A stretch of 64,000 nucleotides of DNA, from contig JAKULF010000003.1 of the NCBI GenBank assembly GCA_022661535.1, forward strand, positions 1,240,001 to 1,304,000. The letters are read 5' to 3'. The stretch is from Eutypa lata. Taxonomy: Eukaryota; Ascomycota; Sordariomycetes; Xylariales; Diatrypaceae. The notes beneath the pieces were generated by a model. That model ran no database searches and was not told the DNA's origin. It saw only the letters and a program-made list of their open reading frames with translations. This document shows, one piece after another, positions 33,901 through 45,500 of the stretch. The number at the start of each line of letters is the position of its first letter. The first letter of the stretch is position 1. The translations under genes were made by a program, and so were the position numbers.

Positions 33901-36900
33901 GGTATAGCCGAGTAGCTGGCTATGAGACCAGCGTTGACTATGCCTATACGAATAACTAAAAAACTGTAAACATCTGTGGGAACTTTGGTGGGAGCACAAT
34001 GGATGGAACTGATCAGAAGCACATGTTGCTATTTAGATGTAATAAGTCCTTATAGGATGGATAGATGCAGGAATGTGCGACTACAGCAGCCAAAGATAGG
34101 AGTTTTTCATACATAGCTACCTCTGGTTACAGCAGCAAGTCACGAGGAAACAAATAGTTCACATTAGCCCGGTTCTCAAAGGAGTGAAACACAAGATCGC
34201 CGTTGCGAACGCACATCGTTTACCTAAAAAGCGAATACTAGCAATCGCATCCTATAAATACAACGTCTACTCATATCTCCATGTTTTAAATTCTCTCAAA
34301 AACGAATGCGCCGCTTTCTCTTACATATAGGAACACTAGTGCATTCAACAACACCAATGAACTCTATAATAGAGTGCTAACTAGATTCCTATGACATTTC
34401 AGCTAGCAAGCTACGCGGCGCTACGATCCATCGTCGTTACGGACAAACTAACTTAGGGCTAACAAGTTGTGTCTCTCGGCCGAATACAGAATACATACCC
34501 ATTCGCTACCTATCCCATCAAGCACTTGCTCCGGAGCTAATAGCGGCCGAGACACGAACCGTCCAACGGCTAACGTCGAAAAGGTCTTGGATCTGAGATT
34601 GACCAGCAGTAATCCTCCGAGATAGCCTCTTGGCCACACTGTAGCCCTAATAGTGGCTGCATCGCAAGAACGGGTTGGCGATGAAAGCCACCTCCAGGTG
34701 AAATAGCAGGGTGCGAAAAGACAACCGGAGTCACATATAGCTACATATGTATCTACGTATCTACGTATCTTAACGTACCTATGTGAGTGAGATGAGATCT
34801 TAGGGTTGTCGTACCCGATCCTGGAACCCAATATCCAATATTGCAGCGCGGGTGGTTTCGCAACAGATGCGGGCCGCCTGTGACATCCTGTTGTCACACG
34901 GAATTAGGCATTGTGTGTGTGTGCGCGTAGGTTAATGTACATACTTTTGCTGACGGTCGCACAAGCAAAGGTCCAAGAATTGTTAGCGGAGCAATCAACT
35001 AATAATACACCGGCGGGAAGACGTGCTCAATTAATTAACCGTGGCCGTGTTGGGCAGGTGGCCCGAGGAGGGTCGGCAATGGAGTCCCGATGCAAGGAGT
35101 CTCTTGCATCAGCGGGCAGGAAGGCAGGAAGCCTGTGTGCGAGTTGGATAAAGTACGGGAGAGCGGTCAGATTTCCTCCCTCTCCCGGAGCCCTAGGCGA
35201 AGGGAGAGGGGCTGGGTTTATTAAACGAGAGGGAAAGACAAGAACAGCAACAGTTAACAAAGAGAGAGAGAAAAACTCTGTCCGCATGGGTGAAAAATGG
35301 ACGCCGAAGGTAACGTCGGGGACCTTGAAGGTGTTTGTCGATCCCACCTCCAAAGCTGCCCTTGCCAACACATGGCGGACATGGTCCTATTGCCGTCGAT
35401 TGGCTGCGCTCGATGCATCTCATCGCTATATCTAGCCCTCCCACTATCGTGATGACCTCCAGGTCTCGGATCCTCTGCCGGGTCCCATTGCGCATTGTCT
35501 TCCAAGCTCCAATGTGTTGGAAAGGACGGGGCTTCCCCGGGTTTTCTCTCGGGCGCATTGATGAGTCTTGTGCGAGGGGAAAAGAAAGGCCTTGGTTATC
35601 CTATGTCCGAATACGCGTGCATACGTAGCATATGTAGGAGCTCTTCCGTCATCAGATTCCGTCACGATTCTTGATCAAGCGGTCAGTAAGGCCCTACATA
35701 CATAGTTGACAGCTAGTTAGCTTGACATTGAAGGAATATAAAAGTTCTAACGAGGTACCAATATATTAATACTTACCTACCTACATGTATGTGCTACAAA
35801 ACACGCATAACTGTATGTAGTGGAGAGTATCGTAAATCGTTGTACTAGTTAAACCTAGGTAGCTGCGGGTCATTCACACCCGCAAGCCGCGGTCGTCAGT
35901 CACACGTGGAAGAGCAATATGGGGGCGCTTGCCAAGGCCATATCCCGCTCTAAGCTCGCCAGTCCCGAACCAATATCTATCAGGTACTATGTACAATATT
36001 TACTTGTGAAAGCTATAACTACATCTAGTACTTACATATAAACTACATATACTGTCCACCGGAACGAAGTATTGCACTTCATACATATGAAAGCCGGATG
36101 TGTAAGACACACGCGAAACGATCATGGTTGAGGGCGTCTTAATAGTTAGGTGTCAGCGTCGCCTTGAAATACAAGCGCATACATTTGTACCTAAAACCCT
36201 CTATCAAGGAACCCAAGAATATTTCCTATATCTCTACCTACATACCTAGGTAGTTCTCTTTCCACGAGTCTCAAAAACATACGAGCCCCAAGTGAACCAT
36301 GTTAGTTATACGTAGGTAACGTCATGCGCTCATCCGGTGTTGTCTGCATTTTGATGACCTCGGGTCGAATTTAGTGGATGAGTAAACATTCACAAGTTTT
36401 TTGTTCTTTTTCTTCTTCTTCTTCTTCTTATTCTTTTCTCCTCTTCTCGCCTTATTTTCATTTTGTCTTGCTTTCCTTTTTTTCCAATTGCTTTCCTGTA
36501 TTTCTAGAGCGCAACGACGGGCGATACCCAGGCGAACTACATAGCTGCCAAGGGTTTCCAACCCTCCTGCCCTCATGGGAGCTGGCGGAGATCCTTGGCA
36601 TCACTTTACAAATACCGAGCGCAGATCTCCGCGCTCGCGTTTAAAGTGGCATTTCCTACATCGAGTAGTTATGTGGGTACGATCAATAGCGCCTCAAACT
36701 TATTATGGTAATTATGTACGGCAGTCATATGTACCTACTGTACGAAGTACGTACGTAGTCAATCTTACCAGCATTCAATGTTGCTGCATATGATTTTTTT
36801 TTTTTTTGCTCTTATCGCAAGCCGTTCCATCTGTCCGTACATACTAGGTAGTTATGTACATACATAGTTAGGTACATATATGCAGCAAAGGGTGCAATCC

Positions 36901-39405
36901 TCTAGACACTTAACGAAGCTCACATCGTAAAGTAATGTATTCAATTAAACCATATGTATTGCATCGTCGAAATTTTCAACATCACTTAATTAATTGTTAG
37001 TTCTTTCGAGGTGATATACATCCCTGTTACGTTGCATTTCCAAGTACATAGAAACTATGTATGATCGAATTTTCAGCTATGCATTCGACTGGTACGTCGC
37101 CATTCGTGCCACACACACAAGGGAAGACGGAACGATTCCGTACTCTCTTCCGTCCATTTTCCGAACATACTTTTTTTTCTCGTAATGGGTTTCCCGAGGT
37201 TATGTGCCCAGCATCATCATCATCATGGGGCTTTTCTCATTCTTCCTTGCTAGCTCGTGGTAACAGAATATTCTACGTACGACGTAGAAGAAGGCTAGAA
37301 ACCTCTCCGGGCGGAGTGAATTCGAACCCCTGAAGATCTGTCGCCGCGGAAGTGTCCTAGACGTTGTCCAGTATCCTGGTACTACTAGAACCGACTGGGT
37401 CCTCCTACAAGTAGATACATGGCTTATTCCATATTGGTAACACCCTCATACGCTTTTGGTTGTATTTCATGGTCACTAGTTCGCAACAAGCGTAGATTCA
37501 CGAGCCAACAAACATCCTCGCAGCCTCGGTGATCACCCTGGCCAGAATCCTTAATACGTACGTAGATGGTTCAAGACCAATATCAGGTTCGACGTGCGCT
37601 CGAGCTTTGAGTGGGCAAGGTTACATATGTAGTAGGTAACCTTGACCCTCTGACATAAGCGAGGCTGTGACATAGGTATAACAATAGCAGCCTCGTAAGC
37701 TGCAGATACCTACACCGTATGGATGTATAGAAATATAATCACTACGAAACTTGTATTTCTGACACAAGGTTCCAATTAATACCCATACATTTGTAAGACC
37801 AGGTCATCAGTTTGTCAAGTTTATATTGTTTCAGTATGTTCATTTCGGATACGGTACGTGGCTCAGGGAAATATGACAGGTTTCATTGCTTTCAAGTTTT
37901 GAAACAAACCAAATCGAGGTTATTCGAGAGTATATATTGGGACTGCTTTCAGTATAAGATGCAATGTCCGTATTGGGAGTCATAAGGCAAGAAATTCTTG
38001 AATAATAACCATCGTTATTCAAATTGTACTTTAGCTACTGATATACTGTATTACAAGGGGTGAAGGGATTTTTGATGTGTATAGTAAGTATATACACTTT
38101 CTCTTCATAAATATCTGCAACAAGTTGAAGTAAATCGAAGTTGAAGCGCAAATCACGAACATAGAAGCCATCCAGTGTGAATACTATCCAACGGGCCTCG
38201 ATCACTGAAATTTAGACAATCATTAAAATATGGTTAGGAGAAACGTTAAGGTGGTTTAAGGGAAACGATGACCAAGGTGTGAAAATACTTACATAGTTAG
38301 GAAACTACATATAACTCTGTCGAGTATTTCTTTGGAGGAAAAGTACTCAGGCCGATTTTGTGGGATATAAGTATTTTTCCTGATGAAACACCTACCTAGA
38401 ACACCAATAAGTGAAAATAACTAACTAGCCAACTAGCTTACCTACATCATGATAGCATCGAATTCCCTAGTACATATTCAAGATTTGCTGTACATTTTTA
38501 AGCATAACTACATGTAAAAGATAACCCTTTTTATCTTATATCTTCACCTATCTTTTACAGACACCACCCCTTTTCTCTTTCATCAATGCTAAGATGGCCT
38601 AACATTTAATAAAAAAAGTACAATATTATGCTTACAAACATAAGCTGAGCATAGGTATGTCTACCTATCTATTACATACGTGCGAAGTACTTCTCGGAAA
38701 TCCACCTGTAGGCTCGCAGGGATTCGGTCTGATCCTGATTTAGAGCCTCAATTCTTTGAAACAAAGACCCCACTCAACTATCAACACAACGACAAGGCGC
38801 CCAGGCCGAACGATTACAAGTACGGTGAGAGCTCCGCGGGGAGGGGGGAAGCCGGGGGATCATGTGGTCCGCCAGGTTTACTGCATATGTTGGTTCTTGT
38901 AAGCACCTAACTACTTTCCTACTCATGGAGTATAGGTGTTCGACAATCTTACTCCCTTCCCTCGTCGTAGACGGCCTAGCCAATACTTGGCCGATAATAA
39001 GGCGATCAGTAACAACCAACAAACCAACACATATAGGTAGGTAATCCTATATCCGGGGTGGAAACTAGTTAGGAATAACGTCCCGGGCCGAGCATCTATT
39101 CGACGACAATGCCTATCTCGTAAAGGGGCAAATTATCTAAGCCTATCCTCCCCTAGATACCGCCCACTAGTTAGTGCTGGGCTAAACTCGCTAACTAAAA
39201 TACGGGAAAATGCGGACATGGGGCACAGGCCATCATCACCGGAATGTGGTGTGTGGTACATAGACTGCGCCAATCGTTTTAATCCCATTAACAGGTGGTG
39301 GCTAACTTCACATGTACCAACCGAGACCTGCCGAGTGACCAACGTACATATATACTTACACAATGATACAAGGAAGATCAAATAGGACTAGTTGCTGAAA
39401 GACCG

Positions 39406-39432
39406 AGAGAGAGAGAGGGGGGGGGGGGGGGG
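39406..39432 (+). repeat. GA repeat followed by a long G homopolymer
   Basis: GAGAGAGAGAGA runs directly into about 16 consecutive G residues (39416-39432), a G-quadruplex-capable tract and a likely sequencing-error site. Confidence 0.85.
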
Positions 39433-39956
39433 CCGGTGAGAGGGAGAGAGAAAGGAAAGGAAAGGAAAGACGGCCGGGTGACAAAGGGGGGTTTTCGGCA
39501 TCCCGAAGAAGAACGTGAACGGCGGGCGCGATGCCAAGGATCGGACCGAAATTAGATTGTGCCTAGGCAGCCCCGGACCTACCCTAGGGGCACGATGCCG
39601 TAGTTAACTGTCTATGTACCTAACTAGTGGGTACGGGCGCTATATGTCAATGAGGCTGGTAACCAACTAGGTACGGCACAGCTTGCGGATTGCCCGGAAT
39701 TACATACATATATATGAGCAGGGATTTATCTAGTAACTACATACGTGTTGTGTTGTGCATGCGATTGTTCCGCACGGCAGTTGTTGTTTCTGTGAGTGCG
39801 TGCGTCAGGATAGGTAGACTACCTAGGTAATAACAGCACCTACATACATACATACATAAGTATGTAGGTATTGCTATGTACGAAGTAGTTATTGGGGGCT
39901 TGAATTACGTGCATAAAATCACGCACATCAACGAGCTAATAAGTTAAGGCTTCTGT

Positions 39957-40005
39957 CGGTGGTGGTGGTTGTGGTGGTGGTGGTGGTGTTGTGGTTGGTG
40001 GCTTT
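39957..40005 (+). repeat. GGT/GTT-rich trinucleotide repeat
   Basis: Run of GGTGGTGGTT-type units on the plus strand, strongly G/T biased. Confidence 0.85.
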
Positions 40006-40285
40006 GAGGGGGTAACTATTGGGGGATATAATGTAACTACATACATATAATGCACATCTCCTGATAGGCCGCTGGTAATTATATCACCGTCGCAACCCTC
40101 GGGAAGGAGGGGAGGGGAGTTTTTATATATTTATAAATACAATACAAAACTAATGACGGAATGACCTCCGCAGTATTTTAGCCCAAGGGAGTCCTTGCGT
40201 GTCGAGTGACGAGATACATATGCATAGTGATAAACGATATAACTATATGTTGGGTGACTGATGCGTGCGTGCGTGCGTACGTATG

Positions 40286-40312
40286 TAAGTAGGTAGGTAG
40301 GTAGGTAGGTAG
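40286..40312 (+). repeat. (GTAG)n microsatellite
   Basis: GTAAGTAGGTAGGTAGGTAG pattern. The same motif family (TACC/GTAG) is scattered across many spacers of the window. Confidence 0.85.
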
Positions 40313-40606
40313 TCATAGATTTTTCTTTCAAACCTATGAGCAGCAAGCGCACACTCCTAGATCACGCCAAATGTCAGGCCACATTTATCGTTCGCACCCA
40401 ACTGCATAAAACACCTAGCCCGAACACGAGAAATTCATCTCGTCCTTTAACTAACTAGTAGTAGGTAGGTAGTTAAGACTAGGTCTCTACCATGAACATC
40501 GACCTGACTCAACCCGACCGAACCCGACCTACCCGATGGCTGAGCCAACGATAGTAAGTAAGTAAGTAGGTAGGTAACTAGATAGGTAGGTAGATGAATC
40601 AATCAA

Positions 40607-41506
40607 TCAAGGCCAGACCTCAACGATCTCCCACCCGTCCTCAACGACCCCACCCGGCCGACTCGGCTCCCTCTGCCGCCCCCCACCCCCAACGAACGTG
40701 TACAGCCACCGCCTCCCCCTCCTCGGGTCGCTCAAGTCGGCGCGATCCACCTCGTCGGGGACGACGACGACGACGCGGAAGTGGGCGCGCGCGACCTCGT
40801 CCGCGAGATCGGAGACCTCCTGGCCGGGCGCGAGCCGGTCGTCGCCGACGGGCAGCGCGACCGGCGCGCCGGGGGGCGGGTTCCGGAACGTCCCCCGCAT
40901 CAGCGGCGCCAGGTTCCCGAAGTGCGCCGTGATCTCGCGCGCGAAGCTCCACTCCTTGTCATTCTCCTTCTCCTTCTCCTTTCCCGGCTTCCTCATCCGC
41001 GCCCTCAGCAGCGCCCGGACCGCCGCAGCCCTGTCGTTGTCCCCGTCTTCCACGTCCGGCGCGAGCACGTAAGCGCGGCCGCGAACGCGCCACTGGACGG
41101 CGGCCTGCCTCGCCCAGAACGTAGCCTCGACGGGACCGCCGCCGCCGGTGGTACCCCTAACCACGTCATCTTCCACACCATCTCCGAACAGCTCCGGAAG
41201 CTTATCCATCCGCGCATCCGTAGTGAAGGTAAGCAGGTCGCTGGCGTAGACGCCAGCCGGGTTGAGCTCGGCTTCGTTCTTGGGGTTGACGGGCAGCTCG
41301 GCGAACAAGCCGCGGAAGATGCAGGTCCGGGCGCGCGGCGCGTAGGTCGCGGATCCGGACCCGGACCCGGAACGCACTCGGCGCACGGTGGCGAGCGTGA
41401 ATTCGGGCGAGGCCATGCCCTGCACGTGCTCGAGGAAGAGGCTGCGCCAGGGCGCTTCTTCTTTTTGCTCCTGCTGCTGTTCACCTAGGCTAGAGGAAGA
41501 AGACAT
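40607..41506 (-). CDS. Pyridoxamine-5'-phosphate-oxidase-like FMN-binding protein (Alr4036 type)
   Basis: A single exon of 299 aa from the ATG at 41506 (context AACAATG). The order APWRSLFLEHV..SPEFTLATV, RTCIFRGLF, LTFTTDARMDKLPEL, VEATFWARQAAVQWRVRGRAYV matches the Alr4036-family PNPOx-like split-barrel found in fungal and cyanobacterial proteins: substrate-region start, RG motif, T.D.R..K and QWR.RG core. FMN binding is the family expectation. Loops are enlarged by low-complexity inserts (GGGG, KEKEKEND). The frame remains open upstream to another ATG at 41701, adding 65 residues (His/Thr-rich, but beginning with a presequence-like MQRLTTPAFSYRSISSS); the downstream start is preferred. Physiological substrate unknown. 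Very GC3-rich. Confidence 0.85.
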   Translation of the reverse strand: MSSSSSLGEQQQEQKEEAPWRSLFLEHVQGMASPEFTLATVRRVRSGSGSGSATYAPRARTCIFRGLFAELPVNPKNEAELNPAGVYASDLLTFTTDARMDKLPELFGDGVEDDVVRGTTGGGGPVEATFWARQAAVQWRVRGRAYVLAPDVEDGDNDRAAAVRALLRARMRKPGKEKEKENDKEWSFAREITAHFGNLAPLMRGTFRNPPPGAPVALPVGDDRLAPGQEVSDLADEVARAHFRVVVVVPDEVDRADLSDPRRGRRWLYTFVGGGGRQREPSRPGGVVEDGWEIVEVWP

Positions 41507-42534
41507 TGTTGCACTGTGCGAGGGAATTGGCCAATGATAGAGGGTAGTAGTATGAGTAGGAGTATGGTGGTGATGATAACAATAGTGAGTTTGGTGGTGA
41601 CCGTAGTGGGCTCCGATGCGGGCTAATTGCGATGGTGCGATGATGATAGTGCTACTACTTATGCTGCGATAGGAAAACGCGGGGGTGGTGAGGCGTTGCA
41701 TTGAACATGCAAGTGACTGGTTCTGTTGAAAGTCGATCTGTTTTATGTGAGGTGACTCGTAGTTAAATAGTTATTTAAGTAGGTAGCTACTTGTTAGATG
41801 CAATGCTTCAAATTTACGTAGAAGCTATTGGACTACTCGGGTCGTGACTGGCTAGTTGCGTCGGTAAGTAATACATAATGTAGCTCCAGTAAGTAACTAC
41901 CTAGTAAAAATCTTTTTTAAAAATTGATAACCTCCTTTTTCTGATGATGATTCAACACTTTTGACTGCTCGATAATCACCTCTTAGAGTGCTTAAGAACG
42001 AACAATTCAATGGTCTAAATACATACGAATAGATTGCAACCATGACGTCATTCATTATTGGTATGGTGAATGGTCCATCTCTGATATTCTTGATAATACT
42101 ATCAACTGTGTAGGGAATGTGTAACACCCATAAAGCGGACGCAACGGATAGACTATAACATACATAAATAATGATAATATATATATATACATGTATCCAA
42201 ATAACACTATACACACGCCACATAACATATATACAACAGACATATAGACAGACATATAACATATACATACATAGAAAAGAGAGAACGTACGCCTAAATAC
42301 GTTCACATACATAACGCCATTTCATACCCATATGCGTTTTAGTTCATTTCACTCATGAGCGGCCTGAACCATTGTATGTTCTAATGCGGTTTTCCTATCA
42401 AAAAAAAAAAAAAAGAAGAGAACACAAGAAGCTATTTAACTTTTATAGGGGCCAAACGCCCGGTCGTGGTAGACGATCTACTTTTTGGGGGGAGGGGATA
42501 TTCTAAACACGCTGTAGTGTTGGGGTGAATTTTT
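41507..42534. other. Spacer between the PNPOx-like and CPSase-ATCase genes
   Basis: About 1 kb. The first 195 bp could be translated as an N-terminal extension of the PNPOx-like protein. The rest holds TACATA-rich DNA (42180-42320), a poly-A (42401-42414) and the 3' flank of the pyrimidine gene. No other gene seen. Confidence 0.5.
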
Positions 42535-45500
42535 TTAACTAGACATGACCAACGCTAACAAGGCCATGCGGCAGTAGAGGCCGTATCTCATCTATTGAAC
42601 AGTTAAGTTAGCTTGTGCTGATAGGATAGGAATTAGGGTAGGGTGGATAAGGTACTACTAACCTGTCTGAAATATGCCGCTCGTTGGTCATAATCAACTT
42701 CCTCGGCCATTTCCTCATTCCTGGGCAAGGGGTGCAGGACACACATCGATTGCTTCGCGTTCTTCAGTGTAGCGTTGTCGATGCGGTACAGGTTCTTCAC
42801 CTTCTCATAGTCGGCCACGCTCGGGAACCGCTCCTTTTGCACCCTCGTGCAATACAAGACGTCGCTCCTCGCCACGATCTCGGGCGTGAGCTCCTCCGAC
42901 TCGCAAAGGAACTGGCCGGATGAAACAAGCAGCTCACGCACTTCTGCTGGAAGCGCAAGCGACTTAGGGGAGACGAGCTGTACTTTGACGCCGTAGTGAC
43001 GCATCAGGTATACCAAGGAATGGACCGTACGGCCGTACAGAAGATCACCGACGAAGGTAACAGTTAGCCCCTGAACAGTACCAAGTTCCTCTCGGATGGT
43101 GAATAGATCAAGGAAAGCTTGAGTCGGATGTTCCTTGCTGCCGTTACCACCGTTGATGACAGGAACTGGACTGTACCTCCTGGCCACATCAACTGAGCTC
43201 TCTTCAGGATGACGAAGGACGATTGCATCACCGTAACTTCCAAGCGTCCTCAAGGTATCTTGCAAGGTCTCTCCCTTTTGGACTGATGAATGATTGGTAG
43301 CAATGGCAATTGTCCGGCCACCAAGACGTTGCATTGCTGTGTCGAACGATGCCGAAGTGCGAGTCGAAGGTTCGTAGAACAAGGTGCATAGTACGCGGCC
43401 CTTAAGTGTACTAAGGACACCTTCCCGGTCAACACCTAGACGCATTTCCTGAGCCACGGTAAAAAGGAGGTGCAGGTCAGTTCGGGTGTAGTGTTTGACA
43501 GATAACACATGAGAATGCTTGAATGTGGAAGGCTGAGCCAAGAGGTCATGCAGTCTATCAATGGCGAGGCCATGCATAGGCGCCGGAAGACCAAAGTCAT
43601 CCGTGAATTGAGCACCACCCTTAGACACTGGACGTAGTGCATCCGTTGCGCCATCAAGCCCCTTTAACCTGTTTGCGGATCGTCCTAGGCCTTGGGCCAC
43701 CCCAAGAAGAGATGGCCGTCTAACCCGAGGGCTGTCGGGGGCGAATGCCGTTGGAGGGTGCATGGCTTTCACAGGTGGCGACATCGGCGCAGCAGGCATG
43801 CTGTTGTGAGTCGACATATCCTTTCCAAGCGATGGGATGGGGAGAAGCTCGCCATCTAAGCACACGGTCTTGTTCCCGAATGTAACCCGCTGTACCGCAG
43901 CACGCATAACTCTGCCAGCAAAAGGAGATGATGAAGTCTTTGGCACGACATATGAACGATCAACCCCAACCTCAATCGCGGTTCCGACTTGCTCGTGGAG
44001 CTCGAAAATTTGCTTAGGGTTATCGTAAAGGCGGGTCTTTACGTCGTCAATAGTCAATTTGCCCTCCGCAACGGAAGTAAGAAGAAGAGGTAAGGCATCG
44101 GAAATACCAGCCGCTGGATCGATTTGCGAGGCCGTATTGGATTTCGACTGAATTGCATGTGGAAGTTGGTAAGGAAGACTACCAACCGAGAAGACATCGA
44201 TTGTAGCAAGATGCTCCCATAGGGCGTTTTGATCCACTAGCCTTGGAAGGATCTTGCAATCCGGATAATCCTCCTGGGATAAGTAGAGGGAGTATATCGA
44301 CACATCGCAAGTAATGCTGAGGCCCTTTTCTTTGCTGAGCGCGATCAGTCTGATGTCGTCTTTAGTGGTGACACTGGTAATATGAATACGCCTATTGTGT
44401 AGACTAGCAAGGAGTAGGATGGATGCGAGATCAGTTGTCTTTGCGTCCGTTACAATAGGCTTATGGATGGGCCAGGAGTCGAAGTGAGCCGTGACAGCCG
44501 CCACCTTGCTGATGTTGTCTGAAAGGTGGTTGAAAGGGATAAACAGTGAGCCAACTTCGGACGTGACCTGGCTAATTTGGTCTGCATTATCAGATGTCGC
44601 TGAGACGGAGAAGTTATAATCACAAAATGCGCCGCGTTTGCTATGCTGTTGAGCAATCTTCAACGTCCTTGCATCTGTAATGGAGCCTTCTATACCCATG
44701 GGTATGACCCTTATCATGCTGAAACCTGCAGCAATGGATGCCTTCGTAACAGCCTGAAGGTCTTGACTAGTATGGGAGGCAATACCAGGTACAAAGGCAG
44801 CCACATTGATCAGACCAGGAAGGGTGACGGTACGGTGGCTTGTCTGGTAATCACGGTTGCTGACATCGAGATCAAAATGCCGGGCAATAGCTTCAACAAG
44901 GATCTTTGCATTCTTGACGTTCGTGACCAGGGGAATCTGATAATCGACAGCCATCCGTCGAGTTCGATAACCTTTGCTCATGTAATTGGCAGGTCGTCGG
45001 TATTTATTGTTAGAAGGGAGATTGATGTAAAGATCAATCGTGTTCTTGGCTAGATGCTGAGTTAAAGAGAACTCGGATCTCTGATCGTCCTCCTCATTAC
45101 CAAGGACTTCTAGGAATTGAACCGGTATGTTGTGCTCCTGGAGGAAATCTGCAGTACCTGCAGTGGCAAACAACTTGTACCCCATCTTTTGCAGTTTCTC
45201 AACAGATGGCAGCATCTCCTTCTTATCCTTATAGGAGCCCATTGACAGGAGGATATTGTTCTTTGGAATCTTGAACCCTGTAGATATGAGTGCCTTTAGG
45301 TACGCCTCATACTTGTCAGCACCGAAACAGGCAACCTCTCCTGTAGAAGCCATCTCCACACCCAGTACTGGGTCCGCACCGGAAAGTCGAGAGAAACTGA
45401 ACTGTGGAACCTTGACACCGACACAATCTGGCAGTATAGTGGTTGGGGGGTACTCAGTGAATGGTACTCCCATAATAGCCTTGGTTGCCATTTCAATGAG

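Larger units (their letters stand above)
30979..40606. other. Gene-poor 9.6-kb region
   Basis: No frame here has a recognisable domain or a convincing exon chain. The longest (174 codons, plus, 34911-35435; 149 codons, minus, 34897-34448) look non-coding in composition. Visible content: AAC/AAT triplet runs (32500-32575), CTT run (36407-36430), poly-T (36796-36810), GA then G17-like tract (39406-39432), ACATACATAC runs (39840-39860), a GGT/GTG repeat (39957-40005), GTAGGTAGG run (40286-40312) and AGTA/GTAG runs (40550-40595). TACCTA/TACATA words recur throughout. Unrecognised non-coding RNAs or lineage-specific genes cannot be excluded. Confidence 0.55.

Noticed and set aside
34448..34897. 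149-codon minus-strand ORF
   Set aside because: Random-looking composition, no motif; not linked to other exons.
34911..35435. 174-codon plus-strand ORF in the gene desert
   Set aside because: No domain, no helix pattern, composition like random translation; overlapped by other frames of similar length on the opposite strand.
37300..37335. ATTCGAACCCC word resembling a tRNA B box
   Set aside because: No T-stem pairing and no A box upstream.
40781..41488. 235-codon plus-strand ORF opposite the PNPOx-like gene
   Set aside because: Antisense shadow of the recognised GC3-rich gene.
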